Source of the DNA: Pectinophora gossypiella
Lineage: Eukaryota > Arthropoda > Insecta > Lepidoptera > Gelechiidae
Reading direction: 5' to 3'
Assembly (NCBI RefSeq): GCF_024362695.1
Contig: NW_026063278.1
Span: 124,001 to 188,000, forward strand
DNA length: 64,000 nucleotides
The notes beneath the pieces were generated by a model that had not been told where the DNA came from, ran no database searches, and saw only the letters and a list, made by a program, of their open reading frames with translations. Shown here piece after piece: positions 48,782-61,000 of the stretch; position 1 is the stretch's first letter; each line of letters opens with the position of its first letter. The translations under genes and the position numbers were made by a program.

Positions 48782-49404
48782 GGATACATTTAAATAAATT
48801 ATAATATAATATATATTTCATAAATATATAAACATATTATATACTTTCTATATTGGTTTATAAAAATACACACTATATACAATATATATATATATATATA
48901 TTATTATATTATTTTTCTACTCCTCTACTTTAATCTGGCATTTAAATAACCAAAAAGTCTAATATAAGTACATACATAATTAAACTCTTTGAAAAAGTGT
49001 ATGCTCTATGGCCTATAAAAGCATTGTTTACAAAGTGTAACTGTACTATAATGTCGCCAAAAAAGCATTGTTGTTGTTTTTTTTTTTTTTTTGACCTGGA
49101 AACTGGCACCTTTACTTTGTTTGGTGCCATAGATATACTATAAAAAAAAAGTATACATTTGCCGCCATTTTCCCGCGCGTTGGAAAATAAATTGGAAAAT
49201 TTTTGTTTCATTTAAAATTACGTCGTCGTAGAAAAAGTATTGTATGCAACGTTGTATAACTAGGTCAAAAAATGCTCGTGGCGTCTCTTATTGCGATGTT
49301 CGCCAAGGCTCACATCGCAACTCACGCCACTCGCATTTTTTGACCCTTCTTATACAACTGTTGCATAAAATACTATTATATATTTATATAAATATATTAT
49401 AATA
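48782..49404. other. no gene seen; AT-rich microsatellites
   Basis: It has ATATAT runs at about 48884-48900 and 49380-49410 and a T16-18 run near 49076. A loose inverted pair surrounds the phrase ATGCTCGTGGCGTC / ACGCCACTCGCAT (49272-49336). No coding frame. Confidence 0.5.
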
Positions 49405-52400
49405 TATATAGCTACAAACCCATTGACTCACTGACTCACTGACTCACTGACTCACTGACAGGGTTGTTCTCCCAGAAGGAGCGTCGGGGGGTCAAAATGA
49501 TGTATGGGGGGTGTGATCGGGACCTCCCGGTGAGTATGGAAAAACTTCCAGATCATGGAAAACTGCTCCGCATCAGGGAGACACTCTACGGCCTGGCGCA
49601 ACTATCGCACCTAGAACGATTCTTTTTCCACAAAACCTATTTAAATCTTAGTCGAATCCAATCGCCGGTGAAAAAAAATCAAAATGGCGGAAAAACAAGA
49701 TGGCCGCCATACAAAATTTCGTTTTTCCAGAAAATGTCTCGTGGGTAAAAACTGTGTATGGGGGTGTAATCGGAACGTATTGTTGAGTATGGAAATACTT
49801 CTCGATCTTGAAAACCTGCTCCGCATCAGGGAGACACCCTACGGCCTGGCAAAACTATAAAACCTGGAGCAATTTTTCTTTCGCGAAACATATTTAAATC
49901 TTGGTCAAATCCAATCCCCGCTGAAAAAAAAACAAAATGGCGGAAAATCAAGATGGCTGCCATACAAATTTTTAGTTTTTCCTGAAAATACCTCGGGGGT
50001 AAAAATGATGTATAGGAATGTGATCGGAACGTCATGTCGAGTATGAAAAAAGTGTGGGTTTTCGATAGCTGCTCCGCATCAGGGAGACACCCTACGGCCT
50101 GGCGAAACTATCGCACCTAGGACTTTTTTGTTTCCACGATACCTATTTAAATCTTAGTCAAATTTTATCGCCGATTAAAAAAAAAAACAAAATGGCCGAA
50201 AAACAAGATGGCCGCCATACAATTTTTTTTTTGTCCAGAAAATGTCTCGGGTGTAAAAACGATGTATAGGGGTGTTATCGGAATTTCATCTTGGAAAACT
50301 GCTCCGCATCAGGGAGACACCCTACGGCCTGGCAAAACTATAGCACCTAGAACTTTTTTGATTTCACGAGACCTATTTAAGTCTTGGTCAAATACTATCG
50401 CGGTAAAAAAATGGCGGGACAACAAAATACGCGAGCAGCTTGCTGCGAGCGAACCACGCGACATCTAGTATTATATTATATATAGCTGCAAACCCACTGA
50501 CTGACTGACTGACTCACTGACTCACTGACAGGGTTGTTCTCCCAGAAGGAGTGTCGGGGGGTGAAAATGATGTATGGGGGGTGTGATCGGGACCTTCCGG
50601 TGAGTATGGGAAAACTTCCAGATCCTGGAAAACTGCTCCGCATCAGGGAGACACCCTACGGCCTGGCAAAACTATTATAGCTGGATCAATTTTTTTTTCA
50701 CGAAACCTATTTAATTCCTGGTCAAATTCAATCACCGGTGAAAAAAAATCAAAATGGCGGAAAAACAAGATGGCCGCCATACAAAATTTCTTTTTTCTAG
50801 AAAATGTCTCGGAGGTAAAAATGATGTATGGGAGGTGTGATCGAAACGTCAAGCTGAGTATGGAAAAACTGTTCGATCTTGAAAAACTGCTCCGCATCAG
50901 GGAGACACCCTACGGCCTGGCGAAACTATCGCACCTGGAATGATTCTTTTTTCGCACAACGTATTTAAACCTTGGTCAAATTTTATCGCCGGTGAAAAAA
51001 ATCAAAATGGCGGAAAATCAAGATGGCTGCCATACAAATTTTTCGTTTTTCCTGAAAATGCCTCGGGGATAAAAATGATGTATAGGAATGTGATCGGAAA
51101 GTCATGTCGAGTATGAAATACGTCTGGATTTTCGATAGCTGCTCCGCATCAGGGAGACACCCTACGGCCTGGCGAAACTATAGCACCTGGAACTTTTTTA
51201 TTTCCACGAAACCTATTTAAATCTTGGTCAAATTTTATCGCCGGTGAAAAAAAACAAAATGGCGGGAAAACAAGATGGCCGCCATACAAAGTTTCGTTTT
51301 TCCCGAAAATGCCTCGGGGGTAAAAATGATGTATGAGGAATGTGATCGAAACATCATGTTGAGTATGAAAATACTTTTCGATCTTCAAAAGCTGCTCCGC
51401 ATCAGGGAGACACCCTACAGCCTGGCGAAACTATCGCAGCTGGAACTTTTTTGTTTTCACGAAGCCTATTAAAGTCTTGGTCAAATTTTATCGCCAGTGA
51501 AAAAAAAAAACAAAATGGCCGAAAAACAAGATGGCCGCCATACAAATTTTTGTTTTTCCAGAAAATGTCTCAGAGGTAAAAATGATGTATTGGGGTGTGA
51601 TCTGAACGTCATCTTGGAAAACTGCTCCGCATCAGAGAGACACCCTACGGCCTGGCAAAACTATAGCACCTAGAACTTTTTTGGTTTCACGAGACCTATT
51701 TAAGTCTTGGTCTAATTTTATCGCGGTAAAACAATGGCGGAAAAACAAGATGGCCGCCATACATAGCTTCGATTTAATACAGGACACGCGAGCAGCTTGC
51801 TGCGAGCGAACCACGCGAAATTATATTATATATAGCTACAAACCCATTGACTGACTGACTCACTCACTGACTCACTGACAGGGTTGTTCTCCCAGAAGGA
51901 GCGTCGGGGGGTAAAAATGATGTATGGGGGGTGTGATCGGGACCTCCCGGTGAGTATGGGAAAACTTCCAGATCTTGGAAAACTGCTCCGCATCAGGGAG
52001 ACACCCTACAGTCTGGCGAAACTATCGAACCTGGAACTTTTCTGTTTTCACGAAACCTATTTAAATCTTAGTCAAATTCAATCACCGGTGAAAAAAAACC
52101 AAAATGGCGGAAAAACAAGATGGCCGCCATACAAAATTTTGTTTTTTCAGAAAATGCATCGGGAGTAAAAACTGTGTATGGAGATGTAATCGGAACGTCT
52201 TGTGGAGTGTGAAAACACTTCTCTATCTTCAAAATCTGCTCCGCATCAGGGAGACACCCTACGGCCTGGCAAAACTATAAAACCTGGAGCAATTTTTCTT
52301 TCGCGAAACATATTTAAATCTTGGTCGAATCCAATCCCTGGTGAAAAAAAACCAAAATGGCGGAAAAACAAGATGGCCGCCATACAAAATTTTCGTTTTT

Positions 52401-53108
52401 CCTGAAAATGCCTCGAGGGTAAAAATGATGTATAGGGATGTGATCGGATCGTCATGTTGAGTATTTCAGTACTGCTCGATCTTGAAAAACTGCTCCGCAT
52501 CAGGGAGACACCCTACGGCCTGGCAAAACTATAAAACCTAGAGCAATATTTTTTTCACGAAACCTATTTAAATCTTGGTCAAATTCAATCCCCGGTGAAA
52601 AAAAACCAAAATGGCGGAAAAACAAGATGGCCGCCATACGAAATTTTCGTTTTTCCCGAAAATGCCTCGGGGGTAAAAATGATGTATAGGGGTGTGATCG
52701 GAACGTCATCTTGGAAAACTGCTCCGCATCAGGGAGACACCCTACGGCCTGGCGAAACTATCGCATCTGGACCTTTTTTGTTTTCACGAAACCTATTTAA
52801 TTTTTGGTCAAATTTTTCCCTGGTGAAAAAAAAAAAACAAAATGGCAGAAAAACAAGATGGCCGCCATACAAATTTTTGTTTTTCCAGAAAATGTCTCAG
52901 AGGTAAAATTGATGATCGGAACGTCATCTTGGAAAACTGCTCCGCATCAGGGAGACACCCTACGGCCTGGCAAAACTATAGCACCTAGATTTTTTTTGAT
53001 TTCACAAGACCTATTTTAGTCTTGGTCAAATTTTATCGCGGTAAAAAAATGGCGGGAAAACAAGACACGCGAGCAGCTTGCTGCGAGCGTACCACGCGAC
53101 ATCTAGTA

Positions 53109-53495
53109 TATATTATATAAAGCTACAAACCCATGTATTGACTGACTGAATGACTGACTGACTGACTGACATAGTTGTTCTCCCAGAAGGAGTGTCGGGG
53201 GGTGAAAATGGTGTATGGGGGGTGTGATCGGGGCCTCCCGGTGAGTATGGGAAAACTTCCAGATCTTGGAAAACTGCTCCGCATCAGGGAGACACCCCAC
53301 GGCCTGGCAAAACTATCGCACCTGGAACGATTCTTTTTTCACAAAACCTATTTAATTCTTGGTCAAATTGTATTGTCGTTGAAAAAAAAACAAAAGGGCG
53401 GAAAAACAAGATGGCCGCCATACAAAATTTTATTTTTCCGGAAAATGTCTCGTGGGTAAAAACTGTGTATGGGGGTGTAATCGGAACGTTATGTT
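53109..53495 (+). repeat. block segment duplicated at 55484-55870
   Basis: Offset 2375 bp, identical through AACGTTATGTTGA. The second copy then lacks about 17 bp and continues with high similarity through the next three monomers. Confidence 0.8.
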
Positions 53496-54188
53496 GAGTA
53501 TGGAAATACTTCTCGATCTTGAAAACCTGCTCCGCATCAGGGAGACACCCTACGGCCTGGCAAATCTATCGCACCTGGAACGATTCTTTTTTCACAGAAC
53601 CTATTTAAATCTTAGTCAAATCCAATCGCTTGTGAAAAAAAACCAAAATGGCGGAAAAACAAGATGGCCGCCATACAAAATTTTCGTTTTTCCCGAAAAT
53701 GCCTCGGGGGTAAAAATGATGTATGAGGAATGTGATCGAAACATCATGTTGAGTATGGAAATACTTTTCGATCTTCGAAAGCTGCTCCGCATCAGGGAGA
53801 CACCCTACGGCCTGGCAAAACTATAAAACCTGGAGCAATTTTTCTTTCGCGAAACATATTTAAATCTTGGTCAAATCCAATCCCCGCTAAAAAAAAACAA
53901 AATGGCAGAAAAACAAAATGGCCGCCATACAAAATTTTGTTTTTCTAGAAAATTCCTCAAGGTCAAAAATATGTATAGGGGTGTGACCGGAACGTCCTCT
54001 TGGAAAACTGCTCCGCATCAGGGAGGCACCCTACGGCCTGGAAAAACTATAGCACCTAGAACTTTTAGATTTCACGAGACCTATTTAAACAAGATGGCCG
54101 CCATACAAAGCTTCGAACTAATACAGGACACGCGAGCAGCTTGCTGCGAGCGAACCACGCGACATCTAGTTATTATTATAATATATAT

Positions 54189-55068
54189 AGCTACAAACCC
54201 ACTGACTGACTGACTGACTGACTGACTGACTGACTCACTGACATAATTGTTCTCCCAGAAGGAGCGTCGGGGGGTCAAAATGATGTATGGGGAGTGTGAT
54301 CGGGACCTCCCGGTGAGTATGGGAAAAATCCCAAATCTTGGAAAACTGCTCCGCATCAGGGAGACGCCCTACAGTCTGGCGCAACTATTATACCTGGATC
54401 ATTTTTTTTTTCGCAAAACCTATTTAAATCTTGGTCAAATTCTATTGTGGGTGAAAAAAAATCAAAATGGCGGAAAAACAAGATGGCCGCCATACAAAAT
54501 TTTATTTTTCCGGAAAATGTCTCGTGGGTAAAAACTGTGTATGGGAGTGTAATCGGAAGGTCGTGTGGAGTACGCAAATGCTTCTTGATCTTCAAAAACT
54601 GCTCCGCATCAGGGAGGCACCCTACGGCCTGGCGAAACTATCGCACCTGGAACGGTTCTTTTTTCACGAATCCTATTTAATTCCTGGTCAAATTCAAACA
54701 CCGGTGAAAAAAAATCAAAATGGCGGAAAAACAAGATGGCCGCCATACAAAATTTCGTTTTTCCAGAAAATGTTCCGGAGGTAAAAATGATGTATGAGAG
54801 GTGTGATCGAAACGTCAAGCTGAGCATGGAAAAACTGTTCGATCTTGAAAAACTGCTCCGCATCAGGGAGACACCCTACGGCCTGGGAAAACTATCGCTC
54901 CTGGAACGATTCTTTTTTCACCAAACCTAATAAAATCTTGGTTAAATTTTATCGCCGGTGAAAAACAAAAAACAAAATGGCCGAAAAACAAGATGGCCGC
55001 CATACAAATTTTTGTTTGTCCAGAAAATGTCTCGGGTGTAAAAACGATGTATAGGGGTGTTATCGGAA
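54189..55068 (+). repeat. block segment duplicated at 57618-58497
   Basis: Offset 3429 bp. I see no difference from the block head to GGTGTTATCGGAA, after which the copies differ (TTTCATC versus CGTCATC). Both include the same microsatellite length. Confidence 0.85.
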
Positions 55069-58000
55069 TTTCATCTTGGAAAACTGCTCCACATCAGGGA
55101 GACACCCTACGGCCTGGCAAAACTATCGCACCTAGGACTTTTTTGTTTCCACGATACCTATTTAAATCTTAGTCAAATTTTATCGCCGATTAAAAAAAAA
55201 AACAAAATGGCCGAAAAACAAGATGGCCGCCATACAAATTTTTTTTTGTCCAGAAAATGTCTCGGGTGTAAAAACGATGTATAGGGGTGTTATCGGAATT
55301 TCATCTTGGAAAACTGCTCCGCATCAGGGAGACACCCTACGGCCTGGCAAAACTATAGCACCTAGAACTTTTTTGATTTCACGAGACCTATTTAAGTCTT
55401 GGTCAAATACTATCGCGGTAAAAAAATGGCGGGACAACAAAATACGCGAGCATCTTGCTGCGAGCGAACCACGCGACATCTAGTATATTATATAAAGCTA
55501 CAAACCCATGTATTGACTGACTGAATGACTGACTGACTGACTGACATAGTTGTTCTCCCAGAAGGAGTGTCGGGGGGTGAAAATGGTGTATGGGGGGTGT
55601 GATCGGGGCCTCCCGGTGAGTATGGGAAAACTTCCAGATCTTGGAAAACTGCTCCGCATCAGGGAGACACCCCACGGCCTGGCAAAACTATCGCACCTGG
55701 AACGATTCTTTTTTCACAAAACCTATTTAATTCTTGGTCAAATTGTATTGTCGTTGAAAAAAAAACAAAAGGGCGGAAAAACAAGATGGCCGCCATACAA
55801 AATTTTATTTTTCCGGAAAATGTCTCGTGGGTAAAAACTGTGTATGGGGGTGTAATCGGAACGTTATGTTGACGATCTTGAAAACCTGCTCCGCATCAGG
55901 GAGACACCCTACGGCCTGGCAAATCTATCGCACCTGGAACGATTCTTTTTTCACAGAACCTATTTAAATCTTAGTCAAATCCAATCGCTTGTGAAAAAAA
56001 ACCAAAATGGCGGAAAAACAAGATGGCCGCCATACAAAATTTTCGTTTTTCCCGAAAATGCCTCGGGGGTAAAAATGATGTATAGGAATGTGATCGAAAC
56101 ATCATGTTGAGTATGGAAATACTTTTCGATCTTCGAAAGCTGCTCCGCATCAGGGAGACACCCTACGGCCTGGCAAAACTATAAAACCTGGAGCAATTTT
56201 TCTTTCGCGAAACATATTTAAATCTTGGTCAAATCCAATCCCCGCTAAAAAAAACCAAAATGGCAGAAAAACAAAATGGCCGCCATACAAAATTTTGTTT
56301 TTCTAGAAAATTCCTCAAGGTCAAAAATATGTATAGGGGTGTGACCGGAACGTCCTCTTGGAAAACTGCTCCGCATCAGGGAGGCACCCTACGGCCTGGA
56401 AAAACTATAGCACCTAGAACTTTTTAGATTTCACGAGACCTATTTAAACAAGATGGCCGCCATACAAAGCTTCGAACTAATACAGGACACGCGAGCAGCT
56501 TGCTGCGAGCGAACCACGCGACATCTAGTTATTATTATTATTATACTATATATAGCTGCAAACCCACTGACTGACTGACTGACTGACTGACTCACTCACT
56601 CACTCACTGACATAATTGTTCTCCCAGAAGGAGCATCGGGGGGTAAAAATGATGTATGGGGGATGTGATCGAGACCACCCGGTGAGTATGGGAAAACTTC
56701 CAGATCATGGAAAACTGCTCCGCATCAGGGAGACACCCTACGGCCTGGCGCAACTATCGCACCTAGAACGATTATTTTTCCACAAAACCTACTTAATTCC
56801 TGGTCAAATTCAATCACTGGTGAAAAAAAATCAAAATAGCGGAAAAACAAGATGGCCGCCATACAAAATTTTATTTTTCCACAAAATGTCTCGTGGGTAA
56901 AAACTGTGTATGGTGATGTAATCGGAACGTATTGGTGAGTATGGAAATACTTCTCGATCTTGAAAACCTGCTCCGCATCAGAGAGACACCCTACGGCCTG
57001 GCAAAACTATCGCACCTGGAACTTTTTTGTTTTCACGAAATCTATTTAAATCTTGGTCAAATTCAATCACCGTTGAAAAAAAATCAAAATGGCGGAAAAA
57101 CAAGATGGCTGCCATACAAAATTTTCGTTTTTCCCGAAAATGCCTCGAAGGTAAAAATTATGTATAAGGATGTGATCGGATCGTCATGTTGAGTATTTTA
57201 ATACTGCTCGATCTTGAAAAACTGCTCCGCATCAGGGAGACACCCTACGGCCTGGCAAAACTATAAAACCTGGAGCAATATTTTTTTCACAAAACCTATT
57301 TAAATCTTGGTCAAATTTTATCGCCGGTAAAAAAAAAACAAAATGGCGGAAAACTAAGATGGCCGCCATACAAAATTTTCGTTTTTCTCGAAAATGTCTC
57401 GGGTGTAAAAATGATGTACAGGGGTGTGATCGGAACGTCATCTTGGAAAACTGCTCCGCATCAGGGAGACACGCTACGGCCTGGCAAAACTATAGCACCT
57501 AGAACTTTTTTGATTTCACGAAAACAAGATGGCCGCCATACAAAGCTTCGAACTAATACAGGACACGCGAGCAGCTTGCTGCGAGCGAACCACGCGAAAT
57601 CTAGTTATAATATATATAGCTACAAACCCACTGACTGACTGACTGACTGACTGACTGACTGACTCACTGACATAATTGTTCTCCCAGAAGGAGCGTCGGG
57701 GGGTCAAAATGATGTATGGGGAGTGTGATCGGGACCTCCCGGTGAGTATGGGAAAAATCCCAAATCTTGGAAAACTGCTCCGCATCAGGGAGACGCCCTA
57801 CAGTCTGGCGCAACTATTATACCTGGATCATTTTTTTTTTCGCAAAACCTATTTAAATCTTGGTCAAATTCTATTGTGGGTGAAAAAAAATCAAAATGGC
57901 GGAAAAACAAGATGGCCGCCATACAAAATTTTATTTTTCCGGAAAATGTCTCGTGGGTAAAAACTGTGTATGGGAGTGTAATCGGAAGGTCGTGTGGAGT

Positions 58001-61000
58001 ACGCAAATGCTTCTTGATCTTCAAAAACTGCTCCGCATCAGGGAGGCACCCTACGGCCTGGCGAAACTATCGCACCTGGAACGGTTCTTTTTTCACGAAT
58101 CCTATTTAATTCCTGGTCAAATTCAAACACCGGTGAAAAAAAATCAAAATGGCGGAAAAACAAGATGGCCGCCATACAAAATTTCGTTTTTCCAGAAAAT
58201 GTTCCGGAGGTAAAAATGATGTATGAGAGGTGTGATCGAAACGTCAAGCTGAGCATGGAAAAACTGTTCGATCTTGAAAAACTGCTCCGCATCAGGGAGA
58301 CACCCTACGGCCTGGGAAAACTATCGCTCCTGGAACGATTCTTTTTTCACCAAACCTAATAAAATCTTGGTTAAATTTTATCGCCGGTGAAAAACAAAAA
58401 ACAAAATGGCCGAAAAACAAGATGGCCGCCATACAAATTTTTGTTTGTCCAGAAAATGTCTCGGGTGTAAAAACGATGTATAGGGGTGTTATCGGAACGT
58501 CATCTTGGAAAACTGCTCCGCATCAGGGAGACACCCTACGGCCTGGCAAAACTATAGCACCTAGAACTTTTTTCATTTCACGACACCTATTTAAGTCTTG
58601 GTCAAATTCTATACAAAGCTTCGAACTAATACAGGACACGCGAGCAGCTTGCTGCGAGCGAACCACGCGACATCTAGTTATTATTATTATAATATATATA
58701 GCTACAAACCCACTGACTGACTGACTGACTCACTGACTGACTCACTGACAGGGTTGTTCTCCCAGAAGGAGCGTCGGGGGGTGAAAATGATGTATGGGGG
58801 GTGTGATCGGGACCTCCCGGTGAGTATGGGAAAAATCCCAGATCTTGGAAAACTGCTCCGCATCAGGGAGACACCCCACGGCCTGGCAAAACTATCGCAC
58901 CTGGAACGATTCTGTTTTCACGAAACCTATTTAAATCTTGGTCAAATTCAATCACCGGTGAAAAAAAACCAAAATGGCGGAAAAACAAGATGGCCGCCAT
59001 ACAAAATTTTGTTTTTTTAAAAAATGCCTCGGGTGTAAAAATTATGTATGGGAGGTGTGATCGAAACGTCAAGTTGAGTATGGAAAAACTGCTCGATCTT
59101 GAAAAACTGCTCCGCATCAGGGAGACACCCTACGGCCTGGCGCAACTATAGCACCTGGAATGATTCTTTTTTCACAAAATCTATTTATTTCTTGGTCAAA
59201 TCCAATCGCCGGTGAAAAATAACCAAAATGGCGGAAAAACAAGATGGCCGCCATACAAATTTTTCGTTTTTCCAGAAAATGTCTCGTGGGTAAAAACTGT
59301 GTATGGGGTTGTAATCGGAACGTCTTGTTGAGTATAAAAATACTTCTCAATCTTGAAAAACTGCTCAGCATCAGGGAGACACCCTACGGCCTGGCTAACC
59401 TATCGCACCTGGAACAATAATTTTTTCGCACAACGTATTTAAATCTTAGTCAAATCTAATCGCCGGTGAAAAAACACCAAAATGGCGGAAAAACAAGATG
59501 GCCGCCATACAAAATTTTGTTTTTTCAGAAAAATGTCTTAGAGCTAAAAACAATGTATGGGGATGTAATCGGAATGTCATGTTGAGTATGGAAGTACTTC
59601 TCGATCTTTGAAATCTGCTCCGCATCAGGGAGACACCCCACGGCCTGGCAAAACTATGGCACCTGGAACATTTTTGATTTCACAAAACCTATTTAAATCT
59701 TGGTCTAATTTAATTGCAGTTGAAAAAAAAAACAAAATGGCGGAAATTCAAGATGGCCGCCATACAAATTTTTCGTTTTTCCTGAAAATGCCTCGGGGGT
59801 GAATATGATGTATGAGGGATGTGATCAAAATGTCATGTTGAGTATGGAAATACTTCCCGACCTTTAAAAACTGCTCCGCATCAGGGAGACACCCTACGGC
59901 CTGGCGCAACTATCGCACCTGGAACATTTTTGTTTTCACGAAACCTATTTAAATCTTGGTAAAATTTTATCGTGGGTGAAAAAAAAAACAAAATGGCCGA
60001 AAAACAAGATGGCCGACAAATAAATTTTTGTTTTTCCAGAAAATGTCTCGGGTGTCAAAATGATGTATTGGGGTGTGATCGGAACGTCATCTTGGAAAAC
60101 TGCTCCGCATTAGGGGTCCGGCCTGGCAAAACCATAGCACCTAGAACTTTTTTGATTTCACGAGACCTATTCAAATCTTGGTCAAATTTTATCGCCGGTG
60201 AAAAAAAAACAAAATGGCGGAAAAACAAGATGGCCGCCATACAAAATTTTGTTTTTCTAGAAAATTCCTCAAGATCAAAAAATATGTATAGAGGTATGAC
60301 CGGAATGTCAACTTTGAAAACTGCTCCGCATCAGGGGGCACCTGGAACGTTTTGGTTTTCATGAGACCGATTTAAACAAGATGGCCGCCATACAAAGCTT
60401 CGAACTAATACAGGACACGCGAGCAGCTTGCTGCGAGCGAACCACGCAACATCTAGTTATAATATATATAGCTGGAGACCCACTGACTGACTGACTGACT
60501 CACTGACATAATTGTTCTCCCAGAAGGAGCGTCGGGGGGTAAAAATAATGTATGAGAAAAGTGATCGAAACCTCCCGGTGAGTATGGGAAAAATCCCAAA
60601 TCTTGGAAAACTGCTCCGCATCAGGGAGACGCCCTACAGTCTGGCGCAACTATTATACCTGGATCAATTTTTTTTTCGCAAAACCTATTTAAATCTTGGT
60701 CAAATTCTATTGTGGGTGAAAAAAAAACAAAATGGCGGAAAAACAAGATGGCCGCCATACAAAATTTTGTTTTTCCAGAAAATGTCTCGTTGGTAAAAAC
60801 TGTGTATGGGGTTGTAATCGGAACATCCCGTTGACTATGGAAATTTTTCTCGATCTTGAAAAACTGCTCCGCATCAGGGAGACACCCTACGGCCTGGCAA
60901 AACTATAAAACCTGGAGCAATTTTTCTTTCGCGAAACATATTTAAATCTTGGTCAAATCCAATCCCCGGTGAAAAAAAAAGAAAATGGCGGAAAAACAAG

